From: Lusitaniella coriacea LEGE 07157
Lineage (GTDB): Bacteria; Cyanobacteriota; Cyanobacteriia; Cyanobacteriales; Spirulinaceae
NCBI RefSeq assembly: GCF_015207425.1
Contig: NZ_JADEWZ010000012.1
Coordinates: 81,190-145,189 of the forward strand
Reading direction: 5' to 3'
DNA: 64,000 nt
Shown here: positions 53,863 through 61,486 of the stretch, one piece after another
How the letters are laid out: every line of letters starts with the position of its first letter
How positions within the stretch are numbered: position 1 is the stretch's first letter
Translations under genes and position numbers: made by a program
The notes under the pieces: model-generated
What the model saw: the letters and a program-made list of their open reading frames with translations, nothing else
The model's database searches: none
Told to the model about the DNA's origin: nothing

Positions 53863-54678
53863 TTAAAGCAATATCTCCTCGCACTGATTCACAATATTGC
53901 GATCGCTCTCGCTTACGTTTTCGATTTGATGGAAGCCGTCAAGTTCGATCTGCGTTTCAGTAGAGTTGTTATTTCCTGCTGCGACTAAAGCGGTTCGCGC
54001 GATCGCGATTTCAAAAGTTGAAGTGTCTTGGCTATAGCTGTCAACAACCGTGAGCGCTAGGGTTTGGTTCTTCGGTTCGCCGTAAGTGCAGTCGAAGGAA
54101 GATTGAGGCATATAAAACGCACCCACCACAGCCCCTTGAGTCACGGCGAAGGTTAAATAAACTTGTCCGAGTTGGTTGGGTTGTTGGGTTTGACCGTAGA
54201 GATAGATGCCATCGTCGAACCATTCGCGATCGCCCAGCTTCGGTGCAAAAGCGGCTGCTAAGGAGTGATGCGGGGAAAGATTATTCGATGCTCGCGTTCC
54301 AACTAACTCATCCCTCAATGCGGGAACGGATGCCAGTGTCGCTGCGAGGGATTGTTCGAGAGGGAGATTTGTTGACTTTGCCGCTACCAATTCATCACCT
54401 AATGCGGGAACGGCTGCCAGCGCTGCTGCGAGGGATTGTTCGAGAGGACGATTTGTTGCCTTTGCCGCTACCAATTCATCACTCAGCTTGGGACCTGTCA
54501 TAAAGGCTGGTGCAAGAGATTCTGTGGGTAAATGTTCCATTTCTTCATCCATTCCCCAAGCTGCTTTAAGACCCAAAGGTTCAATCGCCAAAGCTGTTAC
54601 TAATAAATAAAACGAGAAAGCTTTGATGGAACCAGAGATGACAGGTCGATTGTACAGACTAGAGAATCGGGAGAACAT
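53863..54678 (-). CDS. Secreted protein with three 28-residue repeats
   Basis: The 271-aa product has a signal-like hydrophobic helix (about 20-38). Three tandem 28-residue repeats (63-90, 91-118, 119-146) share 'P.L.DELVAAK.TN.PLEQSL'. The C-terminal domain (about 148-270) with 'GQVYLTFAVTQGAVVGAFYM' resembles an exported beta-barrel domain seen in cyanobacterial hypotheticals. The repeats are 84 bp at the DNA level. No family is recognised. Confidence 0.72.
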   Translation of the reverse strand: MFSRFSSLYNRPVISGSIKAFSFYLLVTALAIEPLGLKAAWGMDEEMEHLPTESLAPAFMTGPKLSDELVAAKATNRPLEQSLAAALAAVPALGDELVAAKSTNLPLEQSLAATLASVPALRDELVGTRASNNLSPHHSLAAAFAPKLGDREWFDDGIYLYGQTQQPNQLGQVYLTFAVTQGAVVGAFYMPQSSFDCTYGEPKNQTLALTVVDSYSQDTSTFEIAIARTALVAAGNNNSTETQIELDGFHQIENVSESDRNIVNQCEEILL

Positions 54679-55035
54679 GGTGCGGCCTCGTTAGTTTTGC
54701 TGACAGTTTTGAATATCTCGCAGTTTTTCCCCTGGAGCGGTGATGAGTCCCCGCAGGAAGTGCGATCGCGATCGCATCTTTTAGGAGATCGCGATTAATA
54801 ACCCATCGTAATTTAGATCGCTTTTATTCCTCTCATTGTAGTAAAAAAAACGCTCTAACACTTATAAAATAAACAATTCTATGTAAATTTTGTTTTGTTA
54901 AGATATGTATTGAAATGCAAATTCCGCGCTTTTTTACAATATGTATTAATTAATACATTAATCGAAAAGAGAAGAGTTTAATACTTTCCGCATAAACCGC
55001 ATAAATTAAAGACTTAGTAAAGATTGCAGCCCGCT
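54679..55035. other. Gene-free AT-rich stretch
   Basis: No gene is seen. It includes two adjacent GCGATCGC-type sites near 54763-54776 and a long AT-rich segment (54840-55020). Confidence 0.4.
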
Positions 55036-55065
55036 TTTACATTCCTAAAATTACTCAGTTATCAT
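55036..55065 (+). promoter_or_regulatory. Sigma-70-like promoter
   Basis: TTTACA (55036-55041) and TATCAT (55060-55065) are spaced 18 bp and each matches the consensus at 5 of 6 positions. It would start a transcript near 55072, consistent with the sRNA candidate. Confidence 0.5.
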
Positions 55066-55071
55066 GGGGTT

Positions 55072-55185
55072 ATAAGGTAAAAAAGAACACGTCTTTTCCA
55101 GCGCAACCGCGCTGGTGCCTGCTAAACGACATAATCCCTCCGTATTGAATGCATCTCCTATCCCATGAGGTAGGAGAATTTTTTT
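55072..55185 (+). ncRNA. Candidate small RNA (about 114 nt)
   Basis: Between a good promoter and a strong terminator is a stretch without an open frame (a potential ATG at 55064 stops after two codons). A perfect hairpin CCAGCGC / GCGCTGG (55098-55115, loop AACC) is followed by a single-stranded pyrimidine-rich stretch 'ATCCCTCCGTA'. A terminator hairpin TCTCCTA / TAGGAGA (55154-55177) ends with ATTTTTTT. CU-rich loops suit binding to Shine-Dalgarno sites. The transcript ends 40 bp before the convergent yidD gene. Confidence 0.6.
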
Positions 55186-55225
55186 GAATGTGTCGCGCGA
55201 TACGCCTTGAAACTCCTCAAGTGTT

Positions 55226-55525
55226 TCAATCCTCTCGATTCTTCGATTTGTGCTTCCATTGGGAGAGGTTGACAATCGTTTTGCGATTTTTCGGTTTTTG
55301 TTGCAGTTCTTCTGGGGTGGGGACGGGATCGTAACCGCCGGGATGGAAAGGGTGACAGCGCAAGAGGCGTTGGGTTGCCAGCCAACTTCCTTTTAGCGTA
55401 CCAAAACGCGCGATCGCGTCCATTGCATATTCCGAACAGGTGGGATAAAACCGACAAGCCGGAGGAAGCAAGGGAGAAATCAAGCGTTTATAGAATTTCA
55501 GCAGCCCAATCAAGACAGTTTTCAT
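55226..55525 (-). CDS. yidD: Membrane protein insertion efficiency factor YidD
   Basis: The 99-aa protein contains the YidD core '[20 protein letters not shown]' and '[17 protein letters not shown]'. YidD assists YidC-dependent insertion at the inner face of the membrane. The N-terminal amphipathic helix '[14 protein letters not shown]' is present. It is divergent from the next gene. Confidence 0.95.
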   Translation of the reverse strand: MKTVLIGLLKFYKRLISPLLPPACRFYPTCSEYAMDAIARFGTLKGSWLATQRLLRCHPFHPGGYDPVPTPEELQQKPKNRKTIVNLSQWKHKSKNRED

Positions 55526-55585
55526 AGGGGAACGGGGAGCGTATCGCGTAGTATTAATGACGTGTACTGTTAGGATAAATCGCTG

Positions 55586-56296
55586 TTGTTCTCTCCTCTA
55601 TCGGGATTAGAAACCTCCCCGCCCATCTTCGTTTCTGTTGGCATAACCGTTGTCTACCTCACCGTTATGCTCGTCGTTGCAGAAAGCCTCAATCGCCTAA
55701 CGGCATTGGGTGCAGAACTAACGCGCAAAATCGTTCACATTGGTTCGGGTCATGTCATTCTGATCGCATGGCTGTTGAACATCCCCGCTTGGGTGGGAAT
55801 TGGCGCGTCCGCGATCGCGGGAGGAATCGCCATCTTATCCTACTTCTTCCCCATTTTACCCAGCATCAACAGCGTCGGGCGCAACAGTCTCGGAACCTTC
55901 TTTTACGCCATCAGCATGGGCATCCTCGTTGCTTGCTTTTGGTCGATACATCATCCCCAATACGCCGCCATTGGAATTTTAGTCATGGCGTGGGGAGACG
56001 GACTCGCCGCCATCATCGGTCAGCGATTCGGCAAACATCCCTATCAATTCTTCGGCAGTCGCAAAAGTTGGGAAGGGTCTGCAACAATGGCAGCAGTTAG
56101 TTTCATCGTCACCCTATTGATTCTGCTCTCGGTTCAGGGAAATCATTGGCAAACTTGGTGTGTTTCCCTTGCAGTTGCCCTTGTCGCAACAGGATTAGAA
56201 GCCTTCTCGAAACTCGGCATCGACAACCTCACCGTCCCGTTAGGCAGCGCCGCCTTCTGCTTTTTCCTCAACCAATGGTTAAACGCAAACTCCTAA
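55586..56296 (+). CDS. Diacylglycerol/polyprenol kinase family protein (phytol-kinase-like)
   Basis: The 236-aa membrane protein has six or more spans and the family blocks '[20 protein letters not shown]', '[20 protein letters not shown]' and '[12 protein letters not shown]', typical of CTP-dependent phytol/dolichol kinases (VTE5/VTE6-like). A role in tocopherol or chlorophyll-phytol salvage is plausible. The start is a TTG at 55586, as no ATG lies before the first span. Its last 40 bp are duplicated at 56528-56567. Confidence 0.82.
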   Translation: MFSPLSGLETSPPIFVSVGITVVYLTVMLVVAESLNRLTALGAELTRKIVHIGSGHVILIAWLLNIPAWVGIGASAIAGGIAILSYFFPILPSINSVGRNSLGTFFYAISMGILVACFWSIHHPQYAAIGILVMAWGDGLAAIIGQRFGKHPYQFFGSRKSWEGSATMAAVSFIVTLLILLSVQGNHWQTWCVSLAVALVATGLEAFSKLGIDNLTVPLGSAAFCFFLNQWLNANS

Positions 56297-56567
56297 GAGT
56301 ATCGCAAATAAAAAGTTGTTCAATCGCGTCAGATAGGGAGCTGGGGAAGCTGAGGGAGCTGGAGTGAGGAAGAAACGGCGTGGGATAGTTTATTCATTGG
56401 AGTACTCTTAAGAAACACAACTTCTCGCTGGGGTTGGGCGGGTTTGAGCAACAGTTAGGGACTTGCGTAAAAATAAGATACCAGCGATGCACCTGCGGCT
56501 ATCGCCTAACACATCCTACGATTGGGACTGCTTTTTTCTCAACTAATGGTTAAACGCAAACTCCTAA
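56257..56567. repeat. 40-bp direct duplication (56257-56296 and 56528-56567)
   Basis: The final 40 bp of the polyprenol-kinase gene, including its stop codon, recur 231 bp downstream with 2 mismatches ('CTCAACTAATGGTTAAACGC'). The sequence between has no gene. This looks like an insertion or partial tandem duplication followed by decay. No gene is seen in 56297-56659. Confidence 0.75.
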
Positions 56568-56659
56568 AAAAAATTCTCCCCCTCACCGTGTCTCCGTTTC
56601 CCCGCATCCATCAACGCTCAAAACTGAAAGCCATACCCTTATAAATCACTCCACCCCCC

Positions 56660-58114
56660 ATGAGTCCGCAAGCTGCCCTCGTCCTCGTTGCTTGGATACC
56701 CTTCTCCCTTTATCTTTTCCTACGCTTCCCTCCCCAAAAAGCTGCCATCATCGGTTTTATTGGCGCTTGGCTCTTTTTACCCCAAGCGGAATTTTTCCTC
56801 TCCCCCCTACCCAACTACACGCGGATGGCAGCCGCCTGCTATGGCATTTTATTGGGCGCTTTAATCTTTGATGCCGAACGTTTATTCTCATTTCGCATCA
56901 GTTGGATCGATCTCCCCATGATCGTTTACTGCTTCTGTCCGATTATCAGTCAAATCAACAACAATCTCAGCCCAATCTCTCCCACCTTCAATCAACTCAT
57001 CACCTGGGGAGCGCCTTATTTCGTCGGTCGCATTTATTTCAGCACCCTCGATGGACTTAAGGAACTGGCGAAGGGAATCTTTATTGGGGGGTTAATTTAT
57101 ATTCCCTTCTGTTTGATTGAATCGGTGATGGGTCCTTTAATTCACGAAAAAGTCTACGGTTTTCCCGCCTTTGTGGATTGGTCGCAAGCGAGGCGGTACG
57201 GGGGATGGCGACCGGTAGTTTTCATGAATCACGGCTTAATGGTTGGCGTGTGGATGATGACAACTGCCCTGTGCGGCGTGTGGTTTTGGCGTGCTGGTGT
57301 AATTCCTAAAGAACCGAGCAAGCCAATTCTGAAGTGGGGGAAGTGGGTTGTCACTGCCAGCGTTTGGCGGCTTTGGCTGTGGAAAATTGAAGCGGGGAAA
57401 ACACTTCAGGGTCGAGCGATTAATCCTCTGGTCATTCTGCTTTTCCTCACGTTTGTGAATTGCCGTTCGACAGGCGCGTGGATTTTGGCAGTAACGGGAT
57501 TGCTGATTTTATTTATCGGAAGTGGATTGCGCTCGAACTTGCCCATGCTACTTTTGGCAGGATTTACGGCGTTATATCTCTTCTCAGGAGCAATGGGAAC
57601 CACACAGACCGAACCCATCTTAAACTTTTTCGAGTCCTTGGGACTGAGTGCCGATCGCGTCAGTTCTTTAGCCTTTCGATTTCATAATGAAGAAATCTTG
57701 GGAGAGAGAATACGTCTAAAATTCTTGTTTGGCTGGGGCGATGCTAGTGAATATCGCGTTCCCGGCGCGATTACAGATAGTTTGTGGATTATTATTTTTG
57801 GAATTAATGGCGTAGTGGGCTTATGGAGTTGGGCGGCGGCGTTTTTAGTCCCGGTGTTTGGTTTCTGTTTCCGCTATCCCGCACGCTACTGGACAAATCC
57901 CAATGTTTCCCCTGCCCTCGTCCTTGTTCTATGTTTGAATTTGTATTGCATTGATTGCCTGCTCAATGCAATGGTGAATCCGGTTTTTGTCCTTATCTGT
58001 GGCGGCGTTTCGGGGTTAGTGGTGAAACCGACAGCAAACGATGCGCGTCCGAGTCCTCTTGAAATCGCTGTTCGAGCAAGATTGAAACGCAGGGAAGTGA
58101 GGGAACGAGATTGA
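56660..58114 (+). CDS. O-antigen polymerase/ligase-like membrane protein
   Basis: The 484-aa protein has about 10-12 hydrophobic spans, with loops holding 'GWRPVVFMNHGLMVGVWMMT' and 'NCRSTGAWILAVTGLLILFI'. This 'HG..mG' with 'cRSTGAw' pattern is frequent in cyanobacterial O-antigen polymerase/WaaL-like proteins. It is followed by glycosyltransferase and rhamnose genes, which supports a role in surface polysaccharide assembly. Which linkage it makes is unknown. Confidence 0.75.
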   Translation: MSPQAALVLVAWIPFSLYLFLRFPPQKAAIIGFIGAWLFLPQAEFFLSPLPNYTRMAAACYGILLGALIFDAERLFSFRISWIDLPMIVYCFCPIISQINNNLSPISPTFNQLITWGAPYFVGRIYFSTLDGLKELAKGIFIGGLIYIPFCLIESVMGPLIHEKVYGFPAFVDWSQARRYGGWRPVVFMNHGLMVGVWMMTTALCGVWFWRAGVIPKEPSKPILKWGKWVVTASVWRLWLWKIEAGKTLQGRAINPLVILLFLTFVNCRSTGAWILAVTGLLILFIGSGLRSNLPMLLLAGFTALYLFSGAMGTTQTEPILNFFESLGLSADRVSSLAFRFHNEEILGERIRLKFLFGWGDASEYRVPGAITDSLWIIIFGINGVVGLWSWAAAFLVPVFGFCFRYPARYWTNPNVSPALVLVLCLNLYCIDCLLNAMVNPVFVLICGGVSGLVVKPTANDARPSPLEIAVRARLKRREVRERD

Positions 58115-58272
58115 ATGAGTTTCAGTATTTTCAACAGGGAGCCGCGAGTACGATTTGAGATTAAGCTGTTATGGAGGCGGGTTGCTTTTTTTACCCCTCT
58201 CGAACCGAACAAAGAAGATTAAATCTGTTGATTCTTGACTGTTGGTTGGGAATCGCATCTGCCCCTTAATCT

Positions 58273-59274
58273 ATGGCTAACGAAATCCAATCCATTCCGT
58301 TGCTGGTGGTGGTTCTCAACTACCGCACGCCCCAACTCACCATCGACTGTTTGCGCTCTTTGGTGGGGGAAGCAAAAGCTTTGCCGAAAATGCGCGTCGT
58401 TGTCACCGATAACGATTCTCAGGATGGCTCTGCCGAGCAAATTGGCGTGGCGATTGCTGAGGAAGGACTGAGCGCTTGGGCTTCCTTGATGCCCCTAGAA
58501 CGCAATGGCGGCTTTGCTTTTGGGAATAATGCCCCGATTCGGCGCGCGATCGCGTCCCAAAATCTTCCCCCCTACGTCCTCCTGCTTAATCCCGATACTG
58601 TCGTGCGTCCGGGAGCCATTTCAGCCCTCCTCGAATTCATGGAAGCGCATCCCCAGGCGGGCATCGCCGGAAGTCGCCTCGAAGACCCCGACGGTACGCC
58701 CCAACGTTCTGCTTTTCGCTTCCATACGATCCTTAGCGAACTCGAAGGCGGCACGCGCCTCGGCGCGGTTTCCAGGCTCCTCTCGCGCTGGATTGTCGCG
58801 CCTCCCGTTTCCGATACTCCCTGCAAGACGGATTGGGTGGCGGGCGCGAGTATGATGATTCGTCGGGAAGTTATCGAACAGGCGGAATTGCTCGATGAAG
58901 GCTATTTTATGTACTACGAAGAGATGGATTTTTGCCTGCAAGCTCGTCAAGCGGGGTGGGAGTGCTGGTACGTTCCCCAAAGTCGAGTGGTTCATCTGGT
59001 CGGGCAGAGTTCCGGCGTAACGGATACCAAGCGTCCTCCCAAGCGAATGCCCCAATATTGGTTCGACTCCCGGCGGCGCTATTTCCTGAAAAACTACGGT
59101 TGGCTGTATCTAGTGCTGGCGGATGCCTATTGGATGGGGGGATTTGCCCTGTGGCGATTGCGTCGAGGGATTCAAGGCAAACCCGATCCCGATCCCCCGC
59201 AGTTTCTCCAAGACTTCTTCCGCAACAGCGCTTTTTTGCGGCGAGACGGTTTAGATCGAGCGATATCAAAATAA
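58273..59274 (+). CDS. Glycosyltransferase family 2 protein
   Basis: The 333-aa GT-A enzyme transfers sugar from a nucleotide donor, probably dTDP-rhamnose given the neighbours. 'LVVVLNYRTPQLTIDCLRSL' starts the Rossmann-like domain, 'NPDTVVRPGAI' carries the DXD-type Asp, and 'WVAGASMMIRREV' with 'YYEEMDFCLQARQAGWECWY' (ED-like) are characteristic of the rhamnosyltransferase-like GT2 group. It follows the O-antigen gene by 158 bp. Confidence 0.93.
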   Translation: MANEIQSIPLLVVVLNYRTPQLTIDCLRSLVGEAKALPKMRVVVTDNDSQDGSAEQIGVAIAEEGLSAWASLMPLERNGGFAFGNNAPIRRAIASQNLPPYVLLLNPDTVVRPGAISALLEFMEAHPQAGIAGSRLEDPDGTPQRSAFRFHTILSELEGGTRLGAVSRLLSRWIVAPPVSDTPCKTDWVAGASMMIRREVIEQAELLDEGYFMYYEEMDFCLQARQAGWECWYVPQSRVVHLVGQSSGVTDTKRPPKRMPQYWFDSRRRYFLKNYGWLYLVLADAYWMGGFALWRLRRGIQGKPDPDPPQFLQDFFRNSAFLRRDGLDRAISK

Positions 59275-59415
59275 ACTTCTAGAAAGGGTTTCGTCGGCTC
59301 ATTCGGTTACCTGTTACCCTTTCCCCCTTCCCCTTTCCCCCTTCCCCCAATTGCGAATTGCGAATTGGTAATTGGTAATTGTTCTTCCCCCTTCCCCGTC
59401 AATTGAAATTTGTGT

Positions 59416-60018
59416 ATGGTTGTGCAATCAGACCCGGACGCGATCGCGCGCGAAACTCCCCCCAAGGAAAACTCCCTCGGACTTTGGCAACAAATTAAAG
59501 AAGATTGGATCGCCCACGGACGGGATTGGACGAAGCCCGGATTTCGTGCTGTTGCCGTCCAGCGCTTTGGCGTATGGCGCATGGGCATCGAACCCAAACT
59601 CTTTCGCGCCTTCTTCAGCGTCCTCTACCGCGCCCTCTACCGCAAAATTCGCAATGGTTACGGCATCGACTTACCCTATACCGTACAACTCGGTCGCCGC
59701 GTCATTATCGAACACCAAGGAGGCATTATCATTCATGGCTACAGCACGATTGGCGACGACAGCATTATTCGTCAGGGTGTAACCCTGGGCAATCGTTACC
59801 TGGAACGCCCTTTAGATGCCCCTCAACTCGGCGATCGCGTTAACGTCGGAGCCGGAGCCAAAATTCTCGGTCATGTCACTCTGGGCAACGATGTCAGCAT
59901 TGGAGCCAACGCTGTCGTCCTGTCCGATCTTCCCGCCGGAGCAACCGCAGTCGGGATTCCTGCCAAAATCATTAAAGTTAAAGAGTCCAATGAAGGTCAC
60001 GCCCACAACAATTCCTGA
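59416..60018 (+). CDS. Serine acetyltransferase-like hexapeptide acyltransferase
   Basis: The 200-aa protein is a left-handed beta-helix acyltransferase. The N-terminal helical half ('FRAVAVQRFGVWRMGIEP') and the beta-helix ('VIIEHQGGIIIHGYSTIGDD', 'GAKILGHVTLGNDVSIGANA') resemble serine O-acetyltransferases used in polysaccharide clusters. The ATG at 59416 is preferred to a TTG six bases earlier. The acyl acceptor is probably a sugar or serine; unproven. The 3' end overlaps rfbC by 29 bp. Confidence 0.85.
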   Translation: MVVQSDPDAIARETPPKENSLGLWQQIKEDWIAHGRDWTKPGFRAVAVQRFGVWRMGIEPKLFRAFFSVLYRALYRKIRNGYGIDLPYTVQLGRRVIIEHQGGIIIHGYSTIGDDSIIRQGVTLGNRYLERPLDAPQLGDRVNVGAGAKILGHVTLGNDVSIGANAVVLSDLPAGATAVGIPAKIIKVKESNEGHAHNNS

Positions 60019-60535
60019 TGTTTTAATTATCGAACCTCGCGTCTTTGCCGACGATCGCGGTTTTTTTTACGAAAGTTACAATCAAAAAGCTTTTTTGGAT
60101 AAAGCTGGGATCGATACCCCTCTCGTCCAAGACAATCATTCCCGTTCCCAACAACACGTCCTGCGAGGATTGCACTATCAAATTCAACAGCCTCAAGGAA
60201 AGTTGATGCGCGTGGCAATTGGAGCGGTTTTTGATGTTGCGGTGGATTTGCGCCAATCTGCTCCCACCTTCGGTCAGTGGGCGGGAACGCTGCTCAGTGC
60301 GGAAAATAAGCGCCAGATGTGGATTCCTCCCGGTTTTGCCCACGGCTTTTTAGTTCTGTCTGAAGTCGCCGAAGTTCTCTACAAAACCACCGATTATTAC
60401 GCCCCCCAACACGAACGCTGCATTCGCTGGGACGATCCGGATTTGGCAATTGATTGGCACTTAACCGCAGAACCCGTTCTTTCGGCAAAAGACAAGGCAG
60501 GACAAGCATTTAAAACAGCAGAGGTGTTTCCTTAA
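59990..60535 (+). CDS. rfbC: dTDP-4-dehydrorhamnose 3,5-epimerase
   Basis: The 181-aa cupin-fold enzyme converts dTDP-4-keto-6-deoxyglucose to the L-lyxo form. 'IEPRVFADDRGFFYESYNQK', catalytic His62 in 'LRGLHYQIQQPQGKLMRV' and 'WIPPGFAHGFLVLSE' are diagnostic. The start (ATG 59990) overlaps the previous gene by 29 bp and the end overlaps rfbD by 1 bp, so translation is coupled. Confidence 0.96.
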   Translation: MKVTPTTIPDVLIIEPRVFADDRGFFYESYNQKAFLDKAGIDTPLVQDNHSRSQQHVLRGLHYQIQQPQGKLMRVAIGAVFDVAVDLRQSAPTFGQWAGTLLSAENKRQMWIPPGFAHGFLVLSEVAEVLYKTTDYYAPQHERCIRWDDPDLAIDWHLTAEPVLSAKDKAGQAFKTAEVFP

Positions 60536-61398
60536 TGCGCATCTTACTCACCGGAGTGACCGGACAATTGGGACGAGAATTGCAACGCATCCTTCCTGAA
60601 ATTGCAGAAGTGATTGGGTACAGTCGTCAGGAGATGGATTTGGCACAACCGGAGCAAATTCAACGCGCGATCGCGCGCGTCCAACTCGATCTTATTTTAA
60701 ATGCAGGAGCGTACACCGCAGTGGATCGGGCAGAGACGGAATTAGACCTCGTTCGCGCTATTAATGGTATTGCTCCTCAAATCCTTGCAGAAGAAGCCCA
60801 AAAACGAGAAGTTGCGCTGTTTCACATCTCTACCGATTATGTCTTCGACGGGCGCAAAAACACCCCCTACACCGAAGAAGACGAAACCAATCCCCTCAGC
60901 GCTTACGGCGCGTCGAAATGGGTGGGGGAAGAAGGAATTCGTCAAGCCACGGCAAATCACTTAATCCTGCGAACTGCTTGGGTGTATGGGGCGGGGGAGA
61001 CGGGAAATTTTGTGAAAACCATGCTGCGCTTGGGGGCAGAACGGGAGGAAATTCGCGTGGTTAGCGATCAAATTGGTTCGCCGACGTGGACGGGAGATTT
61101 AGCTCGCGCGATCGCGCAATTACTAACCCACACCCCATTTCCCACTGGAACCTACCACTACACCAATAGTGGCGTTGCCAGTTGGTACGATTTTGCCGTT
61201 GCTATTTTTGAAGAAGCCTCTAACCTCAATTTCCCCCTAAAAGTTAAAAACGTCATTCCCATCACCACCGCAGACTATCCCACCCCCGCCCGCCGTCCCG
61301 CCTATTCCGTTCTTTCCACCCAAAAAATCACCGCCCTCCTCAGCACGCAACCTCCCCACTGGCGCGAGGGTTTGCGACAAATGCTTCGCTCGATGTAA
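60535..61398 (+). CDS. rfbD: dTDP-4-dehydrorhamnose reductase
   Basis: The 287-aa NADPH-dependent SDR performs the last step to dTDP-L-rhamnose. 'LLTGVTGQLGRELQ' (GxxGxxG), 'LILNAGAYTAVDRAE' and 'NPLSAYGASKWVGEE' (YxxxK) are clear, plus 'RTAWVYGAGETGNFV'. The ATG overlaps the rfbC stop. rfbA and rfbB are not in the window, so the dTDP-glucose and dehydratase steps are encoded elsewhere. Confidence 0.96.
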   Translation: MRILLTGVTGQLGRELQRILPEIAEVIGYSRQEMDLAQPEQIQRAIARVQLDLILNAGAYTAVDRAETELDLVRAINGIAPQILAEEAQKREVALFHISTDYVFDGRKNTPYTEEDETNPLSAYGASKWVGEEGIRQATANHLILRTAWVYGAGETGNFVKTMLRLGAEREEIRVVSDQIGSPTWTGDLARAIAQLLTHTPFPTGTYHYTNSGVASWYDFAVAIFEEASNLNFPLKVKNVIPITTADYPTPARRPAYSVLSTQKITALLSTQPPHWREGLRQMLRSM

Positions 61399-61486
61399 AT
61401 CACCAAATTGACGCATTTTCCCGTAAATCTGTATCATGCTACTGCAATCTGTCAAACTCTCCGCATCTTCTCAGTCAGCATTCCAT

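Noticed and set aside
55051..55275. 74-codon minus-strand frame over the sRNA candidate
   Set aside because: It overlaps the end of yidD and the hairpins; codon content and lack of motif argue against it.
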